Source: Candidatus Zymogenaceae bacterium
GTDB taxonomy: Bacteria; Desulfobacterota; Zymogenia; Zymogenales; Zymogenaceae
Assembly: GCA_016931225.1 (NCBI GenBank)
Contig: JAFGFE010000002.1
Span: forward strand, 1 to 64,000
Direction: 5' to 3'
DNA length: 64,000 bases
Made by a program: the position numbers and the translations under genes. Below the pieces are notes generated by a model. The model was not told the DNA's origin, searched no databases, and saw only the letters and a program-made list of their open reading frames with translations. Within the stretch, counting starts at the first letter, position 1, and each line of letters starts with the position of its first letter. This document shows positions 33,975-42,934 of this stretch, in pieces.

Positions 33975-34724
33975 TTAATCGCGGGAGCTTAAAATATCCG
34001 GCCCGTCGGACGTGACAGCGATGGTGTGCTCGAAATGGGCCGAGAGCGAGCCGTCCAGGGTCACCACGGTCCAGTCGTCGTCCAACACCTTCACCTCCCA
34101 TCCGCCTATGTTTACCATCGGCTCTATGGCGAATACCATCCCCTCCTTCAGACGCACGCCGGTGCCCGGCTTCCCGTAGTTCGGGATCTGGGGGTCTTCG
34201 TGCATCTGCTGACCGATGCCGTGGCCCACGAACTGGCGAACTACCGAAAACCCGTTGTCTTCCACATGCCGCTGGATTGCCGCTGAAATGTCATAGAGTC
34301 GGTTGCCGACCCGGGCGGCGTTGATACCGCGCTCCAGGGCCTCTTGTGTGACGGATATGAGCTGTTGGGTCTTTTCTGGGATTTCGCCTACCGCCACCGT
34401 CAGGGCCGAGTCGCCGCAAAATCCCTCATAAAACGTTCCCAGGTCCATGCTGACCACGTCCCCTTCCTTGATGACCCGCTGTCCCGGTATGCCGTGGACC
34501 ACCTCCTCGTTGATGGAGATGCACACGCTCGCAGGATATCCTCGGTATCCGAGAAACGTAGGGGTCGCTCCGCTGGAGCGGATTTCCTTCTCCGCGATTT
34601 TATCCAGCTCACCCGTCGTTATCCCCGGCGTAATGCTCTCTTTGAGGATTCTAAGCGTTTGTGCGACGATGCGGTTCGCCCTTCTCATCGTCTCAATCTG
34701 TTTTTTCGTCTTGATGTGTATCAT
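33975..34724 (-). CDS. map: Methionine aminopeptidase, type I
   Basis: Removes the initiator methionine from new proteins. The two-metal site is complete: VSMDLGTFYEGFCGDSALTV supplies two Asp, FVGHGIGQQMHEDPQIPNY the His, FAIEPMV and SAHFEHTIAV the two Glu. I start at ATG 34724 (MIHIKTKKQIETMRRAN), giving 249 residues; the open frame runs upstream to 34826 but that would cross its promoter. map usually lies next to adk in the spc operon; here it has its own promoter some 23 kb away. Confidence 0.95.
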   Translation of the reverse strand: MIHIKTKKQIETMRRANRIVAQTLRILKESITPGITTGELDKIAEKEIRSSGATPTFLGYRGYPASVCISINEEVVHGIPGQRVIKEGDVVSMDLGTFYEGFCGDSALTVAVGEIPEKTQQLISVTQEALERGINAARVGNRLYDISAAIQRHVEDNGFSVVRQFVGHGIGQQMHEDPQIPNYGKPGTGVRLKEGMVFAIEPMVNIGGWEVKVLDDDWTVVTLDGSLSAHFEHTIAVTSDGPDILSSRD

Positions 34725-34733
34725 AATCAGTCT

Positions 34734-34762
34734 ATTATAGATTGTTCCGATATGACAGGCAA
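34734..34762 (-). promoter_or_regulatory. Promoter for map
   Basis: On the minus strand TTGCCT (34762-34757) is followed after 17 bases by a perfect TATAAT (34739-34734), ten bases before the map ATG. That predicts a transcript with almost no leader. Confidence 0.65.
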
Positions 34763-34791
34763 CCCTCTTTGGCGTTGATATTGAAAAAAAA

Positions 34792-34819
34792 TTGATGTTT
34801 TCGATAAAATGGTTATAAT
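34792..34819 (+). promoter_or_regulatory. Promoter for the second Crp/Fnr-family gene
   Basis: TTGATG (34792-34797) and a perfect TATAAT (34814-34819) are separated by 16 bases. The start codon at 34839 follows a GGAGGA ribosome binding site (34827-34832), so the leader is only about a dozen bases. Confidence 0.65.
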
Positions 34820-34838
34820 GTTTCATGGAGGACCATGC

Positions 34839-35552
34839 ATGGAAAAGATAAACGTCCTGAAACAGATCCCCATTTTTGCAAATATGGGTCAGGATGAGCT
34901 TTCCGGGCTGGCTGAAAAGGCCATCCGTAAGAAGTTCAAAAGGGACACCATTATCGTCAGTGAAGGCGACGACGGCGATTCCCTGATGATCATCCTCTCA
35001 GGTCAGGTGAAGGTGACGCTGCTTTCCGAGGACGGGAAGGAGATTATCCTCTCCATCCTCAGAGAGGGCGATTTTTTCGGGGAGATGTCGCTGTTGGACG
35101 GCGAACCCCGCTCGGCGACGGTCATCGCCATGAAGGAATCGACCCTTCTCATTATTCAGCGACAGAACTTTCTGAAGCAGATCGACGAGAATCCGGGCCT
35201 CGCCAAGGCGATTCTGGTGGAGATGAGCATGCGGATCCGCCGGGCGGACCGCCGCATCGGCGGCCTGGTGCTGCTGGACGTGTACGGGCGGGTGGCGACG
35301 TATCTTCTGGAGCTTGCCAGCGTGGAGGGGAAAAAGGTCGAGGGAGGCATTCTCATCGAAAAGCGGCCCACCCAGCAGGAGATCGCATCAATGCTCGGCG
35401 CCAGCCGGGAGACGGTCTCTCGGGTGCTGAACGACTTCAGCCGCCGGGGCATCATTATCATGGACGGCAAGAGCATCATGATAAAGGGCCCCAAGGATGT
35501 TCTGGACGAGGAGATCAAATATATGCTCCTGGGCAGGTACATCGACCTGTAA
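34839..35552 (+). CDS. Crp/Fnr-family transcriptional regulator (second copy)
   Basis: 237 residues with a cyclic-nucleotide-binding domain (about residues 12-125; ILREGDFFGEMSLLDGEPRSATVIA) and a standard Crp-type helix-turn-helix near residues 180-212 (RPTQQEIASMLGASRETVSRVLNDFSRRGII). The ATG at 34839 lies behind GGAGGA; the frame is open ten codons further upstream but into the -10 box. The effector, cAMP or another nucleotide, cannot be told. It is divergent from map and lies just before priA. Confidence 0.92.
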   Translation: MEKINVLKQIPIFANMGQDELSGLAEKAIRKKFKRDTIIVSEGDDGDSLMIILSGQVKVTLLSEDGKEIILSILREGDFFGEMSLLDGEPRSATVIAMKESTLLIIQRQNFLKQIDENPGLAKAILVEMSMRIRRADRRIGGLVLLDVYGRVATYLLELASVEGKKVEGGILIEKRPTQQEIASMLGASRETVSRVLNDFSRRGIIIMDGKSIMIKGPKDVLDEEIKYMLLGRYIDL

Positions 35553-35622
35553 TACCCCGCCCCGGTTTGTGTATGACCACAACAACCGGATATCGTTTCA
35601 ACCGAACATATGAGATGTATCA

Positions 35623-38067
35623 ATGAGCGTCACCCCCGGCGGCGATGCTGATCGACACCGGACCGTTTCCGTGGCGCCCGCCGGTGGTGCGCCCGGTGTC
35701 CTGAGCTATTGCGTCCCGCCCCATTTCTACCGATCGCCCTCTGTCGGCATGCGGGTGCTCGTCCCCTTGGGATCGCGCATCGTGACCGGCTATGTGGTGG
35801 GCGACGGCGGTGATTTTTCCGGCCCCCTGAAGGATGTTCTGGATATCCTCGACGACGAGCCGCTCTTCAATGAAGCGTCCCTTTCGTTTTACCGATTCAT
35901 TTCGGATTATTATTGTGCGCCCCTGGGGGATGTGATACGGATCGCCCTGCCGGCGGGGATAAACGTGGAATCGAAGCGCCGGGTGAGGGCGATCGCGGAT
36001 AAAAAGGATGTAACGGATTTCGAGCGAATCATCGTCGACCGGTGCAAAAAGAAGGGCGGCGTCCTGCTTTCGAGCCTCATTCGGGAGTATCCGGATCGTT
36101 CCGTCAGGCACCTCGTGGATACCCTCGTCCGAAAAAACGTGCTTGAGATCAAAGATGAGCTGGATGATGCGGCCGTCTCCCCGGGATCGGTTCGGACGGC
36201 CGTGTGCATACCGAAGGTGGCCGATTCCGTGTGGGAGGAGAAACTCTCCCGTGCGCCGAAGGCCAGGGAGGTGTATCTGGCGATCCGGGATGCGGGGGAA
36301 GTAAGGATTCCGGAGCTCAATGAGCGGTTTGGAGACGTCTCGGGACAGGTACGGCTCCTGTGCGAACGGGGTTTGATCGAGGTAGAACATCGGTTTCACC
36401 CCCGAAGTGTTCCCCGGGCGTCGCTGGAGCCGGGCAGGGTGGTCGAGCTGAGCCCGGACCAGGAGCGGGCGCTGGAGGCGATCGGTGAAGACATCGACGC
36501 CGGTCTCTTCTCCGTCAATCTGCTTTTCGGCGTGACCGGCAGCGGAAAAACCGAGGTGTATATCCGGGCGATGGAGCGGGCCCTGGCAAAGGGGCTGGGC
36601 GCCTTGATTCTGGTGCCGGAGATTTCATTGACCCCCCAGCTTGCCGTTCGCATCGAGGATCGATTCCCCGGCCGAACGGCGATGCTCCACAGCGGTCTCT
36701 CCCGGGGCGAGCGACTCGACCAATGGGAGAGAATCAGGAGGGGTGAGGCCCGGGTGGTCGTCGGGGCGCGCTCGGCCCTCTTCGCCCCGCTTTCCGATAT
36801 CGGGCTCATCGTTGTAGACGAGGAGCACGACTCATCATACAAGCAGAATGAGACGCCCCGCTACCACGCCCGGGACTCTGCCGTGATGCTGGGAAAACTG
36901 CGGAGTGTCCCGGTGATTCTCGGCTCCGCAACGCCCTCGCTGGAAAGCTGGCACAACGCGGATACGAAACGCTACCGGCGGATTGTGCTTCCCGACCGGG
37001 TGACCGGAGAGGGGGTGCTGCCGGCGGTGGAGATTGTCGATATGCGCACATCCCCCCTGGTGACACCGGGCCTCTCCGTGCGGCTGATGGAGCTTCTCAC
37101 GGATGCGATGGAATCGTCCGCCCAGGCGATATTGCTTCTCAACCGCAGGGGGTTTTCCACCTTCATCCTCTGCCCGACCTGCGGTCATCGCTTCCGGTGT
37201 CCGTCCTGCAGCATTACCCTGACCTATCATAAAAAAAGGCGGAGGTTGCTGTGCCATTACTGCGATTTTTCCATACGGGCGCCGGACGAGTGTCCCGAAT
37301 GTCGGGAAAACAAGCTCCTCCTGATGGGTGCGGGCACAGAAAGGGTGGCCGAAGAAGTGTCGGAACTCCTTCCGGATGCACGGATACTTCGCCTTGATCG
37401 GGACTCTGTGTCGCGCAAGGGCGAGATGGAAAAGACGCTTTCCGCCTTCTCAAAGGGCGACGGCGATATCCTGCTGGGGACTCAGATGGTGGCCAAGGGG
37501 CATGATTTCCCCCGGGTGACCCTCGTGGGAGTCATAAATGCCGACACCGGTCTCAACCTTCCCGACTTTCGGTCGGCGGAGCGGTCGTTTTCACTTCTCA
37601 CCCAGGCGGCCGGTCGGGCCGGACGGGGGGATGCGCCCGCCCGGGTGGTCATCCAGACGTACAATCCGGAACATCCGGCCCTGGCCGCCGCGATGGGACA
37701 TGACTATGAAGGATTCGCACACGGCGAGCTTCAGTCCCGCAGGGAGCTGGGGTATCCGCCGTTTTCCCGTCTGGTGATGCTTCGCATCACAGGCGTACAG
37801 GAGGGTGAGGTGAAAAAAACAGCCCGTTCTCTTGCCGATAGGCTCAATACGCGGGCGAGTGAGCTGAGACTTCCCGTAGCCGTCCTCGGCCCGGTGCCCG
37901 CCCCCATCGAGCGTATCAGGGGAAGAATCCGCTATCAACTGCTTCTCAAGGGGGAGAGCTCCCGGGCCGTCTTTGGGATGGTGGCGGATATCCTCGGAGA
38001 ACGCCCAACAAGACGGCGGGGTGGCGTCCAGATTACGGTTGATATCGATCCTCTCGACATGCTATAA
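35623..38067 (+). CDS. priA: Primosomal protein N' (PriA helicase)
   Basis: Restarts collapsed replication forks by loading the replicative helicase. The 814 residues include an N-terminal 3'-end-binding domain and a helicase core. The core has Walker A GVTGSGKTEVY near residue 306, DEEHD (the DEAH-type box) near residue 403, and GSATPSLES. The zinc-binding insertion has four CxxC pairs: CPTC, CPSC, CHYC and CPEC. LLGTQMVAKGHDFPRVTLVG is helicase motif V-like. It starts at ATG 35623, 70 bases after the regulator gene. Confidence 0.95.
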   Translation: MSVTPGGDADRHRTVSVAPAGGAPGVLSYCVPPHFYRSPSVGMRVLVPLGSRIVTGYVVGDGGDFSGPLKDVLDILDDEPLFNEASLSFYRFISDYYCAPLGDVIRIALPAGINVESKRRVRAIADKKDVTDFERIIVDRCKKKGGVLLSSLIREYPDRSVRHLVDTLVRKNVLEIKDELDDAAVSPGSVRTAVCIPKVADSVWEEKLSRAPKAREVYLAIRDAGEVRIPELNERFGDVSGQVRLLCERGLIEVEHRFHPRSVPRASLEPGRVVELSPDQERALEAIGEDIDAGLFSVNLLFGVTGSGKTEVYIRAMERALAKGLGALILVPEISLTPQLAVRIEDRFPGRTAMLHSGLSRGERLDQWERIRRGEARVVVGARSALFAPLSDIGLIVVDEEHDSSYKQNETPRYHARDSAVMLGKLRSVPVILGSATPSLESWHNADTKRYRRIVLPDRVTGEGVLPAVEIVDMRTSPLVTPGLSVRLMELLTDAMESSAQAILLLNRRGFSTFILCPTCGHRFRCPSCSITLTYHKKRRRLLCHYCDFSIRAPDECPECRENKLLLMGAGTERVAEEVSELLPDARILRLDRDSVSRKGEMEKTLSAFSKGDGDILLGTQMVAKGHDFPRVTLVGVINADTGLNLPDFRSAERSFSLLTQAAGRAGRGDAPARVVIQTYNPEHPALAAAMGHDYEGFAHGELQSRRELGYPPFSRLVMLRITGVQEGEVKKTARSLADRLNTRASELRLPVAVLGPVPAPIERIRGRIRYQLLLKGESSRAVFGMVADILGERPTRRRGGVQITVDIDPLDML

Positions 38068-38092
38068 TAAAAGGTTGTGAGGAAAAGGAAAA

Positions 38093-38614
38093 ATGCTGAA
38101 AGTAGTCACATACCCTGATCCGGTGCTGTCCAAAGAGGCGGAGCCGGTGGATGAGGTCACCGATGAAATCCGGGACCTGATGGATCGGATGCTGACGGTG
38201 ATGTACGAGGCGCCCGGTGTGGGCCTTGCGGCACCCCAGGTGGATGTCGGCAAGCGAATTATCGTTGTGGACATAAACCGGGATGAAAAAGAACGAAACC
38301 CGATCAAGCTCGTCAATCCGGAGATCGTCAAGAGAGAGGGTGAGATTTCCTCCGAGGAGGGATGTCTGTCGCTTCCTGATTTTACCGGTGAGATTAAGCG
38401 CAACAAAGCGATAGCGGTGAAAGGGCTCGATGAAAACGGCGAGGAGGTGTTTTTTGAAGCCAACGGTATTCTCGCCGTCGTCTTCCAGCACGAGATCGAC
38501 CATCTCGACGGGATTCTCCTGATTGATCGGGTCAGTCGGCTCAAGCGGGATATCTATCGCCGAAAGAGGAAGAAAGAATTGAAGGAGTCTCGGCGGGAAT
38601 CGACGGAGGAATGA
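38093..38614 (+). CDS. def: Peptide deformylase
   Basis: Removes the formyl group from N-formylmethionine of new proteins. The three motifs are complete: GVGLAAPQ (residues 42-49), EGCLS (89-93, metal ligand Cys91) and HEIDH (133-137). The 173 residues end in a basic tail. It follows priA by 25 bases, and fmt begins one base after its stop; the def-fmt pairing is widespread. Confidence 0.97.
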   Translation: MLKVVTYPDPVLSKEAEPVDEVTDEIRDLMDRMLTVMYEAPGVGLAAPQVDVGKRIIVVDINRDEKERNPIKLVNPEIVKREGEISSEEGCLSLPDFTGEIKRNKAIAVKGLDENGEEVFFEANGILAVVFQHEIDHLDGILLIDRVSRLKRDIYRRKRKKELKESRRESTEE

Positions 38615-38615
38615 C

Positions 38616-39560
38616 GTGGATAGCGTCTCCTCCATCGTGTTTATGGGCACCCCCGATTTCGCAGTGCCGAGTCTTGTGGCCCTTGCCGAAAGCAATGATG
38701 TGGTGAGGCTGGTCGTCACCCAGCCGGACAGGCCTCGGGGCAGGGGCCGAAAAGCGCTTCCCCCGCCGGTCAAGACCGCCTCCCTTGATCTCGGCATCCC
38801 GATCGCCCAGCCGGAAAATATACGGGACCCCGAATTTATGGAGACCTTGAAAGGTGAATCTCCTGATTTCATCTGTGTGGTCGCCTTCGGTCGTATCCTC
38901 CCCGGAGATATCCTCTCCATCCCGAAAGGCGGCTCTATCAACGTGCATGCCTCCCTCCTGCCCGAATACCGGGGCGCGGGTCCCATCAACCGGGCCATCA
39001 TTGACGGAAAAACCCGCACCGGCGTGACCACCATGCTGATGGATGAGGGGATGGACACCGGCGATATCCTTCTGTTCAGGGAGGTGCCCATCGATACGGA
39101 ACAGACCGCCGGCGAGCTTTCGGATGTTTTGAGCCGGGTGGGGGCAACGCTTCTTGTGGAGACGATTCTGGGATTAAAACGGGGCGATATTACTCCCGTT
39201 CCCCAGAACGACGCCGACGCGAGCTATGCCCCGATGTTGAAGAAGACGGACGGCGGGATCGACTGGTCGAGCCCTGCACCCCGGATTGAGAGCCTGGTTC
39301 GAGGCGTCACCCCCTGGCCGGGGGCATACACGACCTACAACGGCGAGGTGCTGAAGGTTTTTTGTCTCAGAGATGCGGAAGGAAATACCGACGCCGCCCC
39401 GGGAACGGTGGTTTCTTCGGGTCCCGACGGCATCGTCGTCGCCACGGGGCGCGGCACGGTCCTCATCTGTGAGCTGCAGTGTCCCGGTAAACGCCGGATG
39501 AACGTGAGGGAGTATCTCTGCGGTCGGGATATCCCGGAGGGGGCGGTGTTCGGCACATAA
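38616..39560 (+). CDS. fmt: Methionyl-tRNA formyltransferase
   Basis: Transfers a formyl group from 10-formyltetrahydrofolate to Met-tRNAi. The N-terminal catalytic domain has FMGTPDFAVPSL (about residues 9-20), INVHASLLPEYRGAGPINRAI (near 108-128) and a downstream GVTTMLMDEGMDTGDIL. The C-terminal OB-like domain includes RGVTPWPGAYTTYNGE. The start is GTG. 314 residues is the normal size. Confidence 0.96.
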   Translation: MDSVSSIVFMGTPDFAVPSLVALAESNDVVRLVVTQPDRPRGRGRKALPPPVKTASLDLGIPIAQPENIRDPEFMETLKGESPDFICVVAFGRILPGDILSIPKGGSINVHASLLPEYRGAGPINRAIIDGKTRTGVTTMLMDEGMDTGDILLFREVPIDTEQTAGELSDVLSRVGATLLVETILGLKRGDITPVPQNDADASYAPMLKKTDGGIDWSSPAPRIESLVRGVTPWPGAYTTYNGEVLKVFCLRDAEGNTDAAPGTVVSSGPDGIVVATGRGTVLICELQCPGKRRMNVREYLCGRDIPEGAVFGT

Positions 39561-39690
39561 CGGACCGTCAGTCGGACGGTTGAGTCCTGTCGGAATACGG
39601 GCGGATTCAACGGCTTTTTTTTACACGGGTTCTCGCGCCCGTTGTATGAAAATTTTCTGTCGCTCTTCTTTATCCAATTACCCGAAAGTC

Positions 39691-41058
39691 ATGTCACACC
39701 CACGAAGCATCGCCGTGACGGTTGCGGGCGCGGTTCTGTACCGAGGCGCCCACTCCGATATCACACTGGATCTCATGCTGGAGAGATACCCCGATATGTC
39801 CCGGGACGATCGCTCTCTCGCCACGGAGCTTTCATACGGCGTGCTCAGGAACCTGGGGAGACTGGATTACATTATCGGGAAATTCTCGAACAGGCCGCTT
39901 CCCAACCTTGACACGGACGTTCTCAACATCCTCCGGGTGGGGATGTATCAGCTTGAGTTTCTCGATAGAATTCCCCCCTACGCCGCGGTGAACGAGTCGG
40001 TGCGGCTGGCGGGGGAGTTCGGCAAGCGAAGCGCCGGCGGCTTCGTCAACGGAGTGCTGAGGGCGTATCTCAGGAAAAAGGGTGGTGTCTCCTATCCGGA
40101 CCGGAAACAGGACCCTGCGGGATTCATCTCCACATACCACTCCCTTCCTCCGTGGCTGGCCGGGCGATTGATCGAGTGGTTCGGTACGGAGGGGGCGATG
40201 ATTACGGCCGAATGTCTTCGTCGACGCCCCCCCCTGACCCTGCGGGTGAATCGCCTGAGGCTCGATCGAAATCAATTCATGGAGCGATATAAGGAAACGG
40301 CGGGGGAGATGCTCTCCGGTCGCCTCTCCCCGGACGCCGTCATCGCCCTCGGGGCGGGGTCGATCCTCAAGAGTTCATCGTTCATGGACGGGCTCTTTTC
40401 CATCCAGGATGAGGCATCCCAGATGGTGACGCATCTTCTGGGATTGTCATGTGGGATGACGCTTTTGGACCTGTGCGCCGCACCCGGGGGAAAGGCAACC
40501 CATGCCGCGGAACTGATGGACGACCGGGGGCGGGTGATCTGTGTGGAGCAATCCCGGGGGCGATCCGCTCTTTTGAGGGGGAATGTCCACAGATTGTCCC
40601 TGGAGTCGATTCGGGTGACGTGCGCCGACGCCCGGAGGATCCCCCTCGCTTTGGGAACGCTCTTTGATCGGGTGCTGGTGGATCCGCCCTGCAGCGCCCT
40701 GGGTGTATTGCGCCGGAATCCGGAGATCAAGTGGCGTCTCTCCGAGAGGGATATCGGTGATATGCAAAACATCCAGGCCGCAATCCTGGAGGAGGCCTCC
40801 GGGTTTGTCGCACCCGACGGCGCATTGGTATACAGCGTCTGTACCTTCAACCCCGACGAGGGAAGAAAGATCGTTGATGCGTTTCTTTCCCGCCACCCGG
40901 AATTTTTCCTTGACTCTCCGGGGAAGTATCTTCCCCGTGAGACAGACCGATTTTTTGATGGGCCGTATCTTCTCACCACCCCCGATCGAATCGATACGAA
41001 CGACACCTGCGGGCCGGACGGCTTCTTCGCCGCCCGCATGACCAGAAAACCCGGTTGA
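39691..41058 (+). CDS. rsmB: 16S rRNA (cytosine-5) methyltransferase RsmB
   Basis: Methylates C967 of 16S rRNA in E. coli. An N-terminal NusB-like domain (about residues 1-130; RDDRSLATELSYGVLRNLGRLD) precedes the methyltransferase. The SAM loop LDLCAAPGGKATHAAEL, the catalytic VLVDPPCSALGVLRRNPEIKW and YSVCTFNPDEG with the second Cys are present. I start at ATG 39691 (MSHPRSIAVTVAGAVL), which matches the domain boundary. The frame is open to 39580, with another ATG at 39646, and none has a strong ribosome binding site. 455 residues. Confidence 0.92.
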   Translation: MSHPRSIAVTVAGAVLYRGAHSDITLDLMLERYPDMSRDDRSLATELSYGVLRNLGRLDYIIGKFSNRPLPNLDTDVLNILRVGMYQLEFLDRIPPYAAVNESVRLAGEFGKRSAGGFVNGVLRAYLRKKGGVSYPDRKQDPAGFISTYHSLPPWLAGRLIEWFGTEGAMITAECLRRRPPLTLRVNRLRLDRNQFMERYKETAGEMLSGRLSPDAVIALGAGSILKSSSFMDGLFSIQDEASQMVTHLLGLSCGMTLLDLCAAPGGKATHAAELMDDRGRVICVEQSRGRSALLRGNVHRLSLESIRVTCADARRIPLALGTLFDRVLVDPPCSALGVLRRNPEIKWRLSERDIGDMQNIQAAILEEASGFVAPDGALVYSVCTFNPDEGRKIVDAFLSRHPEFFLDSPGKYLPRETDRFFDGPYLLTTPDRIDTNDTCGPDGFFAARMTRKPG

Positions 41059-41159
41059 TCGTGTGTGCGCATCGATCCGCCCGGTGTCGAAAGCATCGCA
41101 TCCGACGGCGGACGTCCTTGCTCTGTTTGGGGTGGGATTTCCACAAGATGTAAAATCGT

Positions 41160-41188
41160 TTGACAGCATATCGTGATTTTGCTTAAAT
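41160..41188 (+). promoter_or_regulatory. Promoter for radC
   Basis: A perfect TTGACA (41160-41165) and TTAAAT (41183-41188, four of six) are separated by 17 bases, 17 bases before the radC ATG. Confidence 0.6.
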
Positions 41189-41205
41189 AACGTACATATC
41201 ATATC

Positions 41206-41922
41206 ATGACGAATGAAGATTACATCGGCCATCGCCAGAGACTCAGAGAAAAGTTCCTGAGCGGAGGAGTCGATAGTCTTAATGATTATGAAATAATAGA
41301 ATTGCTGCTGACATTCGCTGTTCCCCGCAAGGATACCAAGCCCATCGCCAAGGAACTGTTGAGACGGTTCAAGACATTTCAGGGGGTCTTGGAGGCGCCC
41401 TATGAGGAGCTGATGGAGGTGAAGGGTGTCGGACGGAATTCGGCGTTCTTGATCAAGTTCTTTCTCGAGGCTCCCACCTTTTATCTTCGTTCCAGGATCA
41501 CAAAGAAGGAATTCCTCAATTCCGCCCAGGACGTGCTGCGCTATCTTGAAGTGTCCATGCGGGGCCTCAAGCATGAGATATTCAAGGTCATCTTTCTCAA
41601 CGCGAAGAACGAGATCATCGATACGGAGACGCTTCATGAGGGCACGCTGAATCAGTCCATCGTCTATCCGAGGAAGATCATGGAAAAGGCCCTGAAGCAC
41701 AATGCATCGTCTCTGATTTTTGTACACAACCATCCCAGCGGCAACGCCCGGCCTTCGACACAGGATCGGGAGATCACCCGGAATCTCGTCTTCGCCGCCC
41801 GCATGATGGATATGGACGTGTATGATCATATCATCATCGGCCACAACGATTACTACAGTTTCGCGGAGAAGGGAGACATCAAGCAGTTCAAGGAGAAATA
41901 TCTGGTGCTCAAGCGGGGATGA
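41206..41922 (+). CDS. radC: RadC-family JAB-domain protein
   Basis: 238 residues with an N-terminal helix-hairpin-helix region (YEELMEVKGVGRNSAFLIKF, about residues 66-85) and a C-terminal JAB/MPN metalloprotease-like domain. The latter has the metal motif VHNHPSGNARPSTQD (about 174-188). Despite the name the family is not established as a repair protein in E. coli, and its substrate is unknown. It starts at ATG 41206 behind its own promoter. Confidence 0.92.
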   Translation: MTNEDYIGHRQRLREKFLSGGVDSLNDYEIIELLLTFAVPRKDTKPIAKELLRRFKTFQGVLEAPYEELMEVKGVGRNSAFLIKFFLEAPTFYLRSRITKKEFLNSAQDVLRYLEVSMRGLKHEIFKVIFLNAKNEIIDTETLHEGTLNQSIVYPRKIMEKALKHNASSLIFVHNHPSGNARPSTQDREITRNLVFAARMMDMDVYDHIIIGHNDYYSFAEKGDIKQFKEKYLVLKRG

Positions 41923-41979
41923 CTGCAGGTCGAGCGGATTCATATTTTTTTTAAATACGCACAATACCGGGGAGAAAGG

Positions 41980-42792
41980 ATGGGATACATCGTGATGGGG
42001 AAAAAATGGAAACGGGCTGTGGGAGTGCTTCTTGCTCTGGGTATGGTTGTCTCGATCGCCTTGGTCTGCCGCGGCATCGAGACCGAAAACAGCGACGTGG
42101 TGGACCTGACCCGGCCGCTGGGTCCGGGGCGTGCGTCGTTTACCGTCGAAGAGACAACCGTCGATGGTGAAACACCCGGGAGCATTCCCGATCGGCGTAT
42201 CGTATTCGCCTATGAACCGGGCCTGACCGAGACGACCGCCCTTGTCTCTCCCCGCCGCTGGGTGGAAGGGGGGGCGACACTGGATGATTTCCCGACCTCT
42301 TCGCTGGTCGTGCCGGTATCGGTCATCGACGCCACGGATCTGGCCGGGGGGGGCGGGGGGTTCGCCCTGGATGCCGGGACCCTCATGCGATACGAGACGT
42401 TCGCGGGGGAAATCCCGGAAGGGGCGGCCGTGCTGGTGGCCCTGGGGGGAGACCCCGCCGGGGCGGGGCCGGAATCGGCCGAAGTATCGCCGCCGCTTGA
42501 ATATCCGGGACTTTCCCCGGATGCCGTGACGTTCCTCGTGGAGAAGCGGCATGTCTCGATTATCGGCGTCGATACGCCGGGGATAGATCCTTCGGAAAGA
42601 GTGGAAAACGAGGCGGCGATGATGCTCGCGAAATCGGGGGGGTGTGCGCTGGTGAACCTGGGGGGTCTCGATACGCTGCCGCCGAGAGGCGGGGTCCTGG
42701 TGGTGGCTCCTTTGGCGATGGACGGTGCGGACGCCGCCCCCGCCCGGGCCTTCGTCCTGGTGCCGAAGGCCGCACCAGCGCCGGTCGAATGA
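41980..42792 (+). CDS. Secreted or anchored cyclase-family (kynurenine formamidase-like) protein lacking metal ligands
   Basis: 270 residues with an N-terminal hydrophobic segment (about residues 13-30, VGVLLALGMVVSIALVC), so it is probably exported or membrane-anchored. The rest fits the cyclase family: VVDLTRPLGPG, then EGGATLDDFPTSSLVVPVSVID, and ISIIGVDTPGI-like VSIIGVDTPGIDPSE. In active members a HxGTHxDxP motif just before EGG binds the metal; here the matching positions read TETTALVSP, so both His and the Asp are missing. It is probably a non-catalytic relative. The neighbours give no functional clue. Confidence 0.72.
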   Translation: MGYIVMGKKWKRAVGVLLALGMVVSIALVCRGIETENSDVVDLTRPLGPGRASFTVEETTVDGETPGSIPDRRIVFAYEPGLTETTALVSPRRWVEGGATLDDFPTSSLVVPVSVIDATDLAGGGGGFALDAGTLMRYETFAGEIPEGAAVLVALGGDPAGAGPESAEVSPPLEYPGLSPDAVTFLVEKRHVSIIGVDTPGIDPSERVENEAAMMLAKSGGCALVNLGGLDTLPPRGGVLVVAPLAMDGADAAPARAFVLVPKAAPAPVE

Positions 42793-42838
42793 TTCCGATT
42801 CGAGGAGCTGTCTCTATAATTGAAAAACAGATGACAAA

Positions 42839-42872
42839 ACACGCGGTCGATCGGCGGCCGCGTGTCTTATTT
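42839..42872. terminator. Terminator between convergent genes
   Basis: ACACGCGG (42839-42846) pairs perfectly with CCGCGTGT (42858-42865). A T-containing stretch follows on the plus strand and a short T-run on the minus strand. It lies between the converging cyclase-family gene (ends 42792) and the LarA-like gene (ends 42935). Confidence 0.7.
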
Positions 42873-42934
42873 GTTGCCGTGCCTTCAGATACCCCTCGGC
42901 GTGATGGGAGGGATTTTTGGCCCCCCCTCTGGTA

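Noticed and set aside
39562-39582. ACCGTC/GACGGT hairpin after fmt as a terminator
   Set aside because: No T-run follows the stem; it may be coincidental.
40447-42552. A 701-codon open frame on the minus strand across rsmB, radC and the cyclase-family gene
   Set aside because: It runs opposite three well-supported genes, its translation has no recognisable motif, and its openness is explained by the codon bias of the plus-strand genes.
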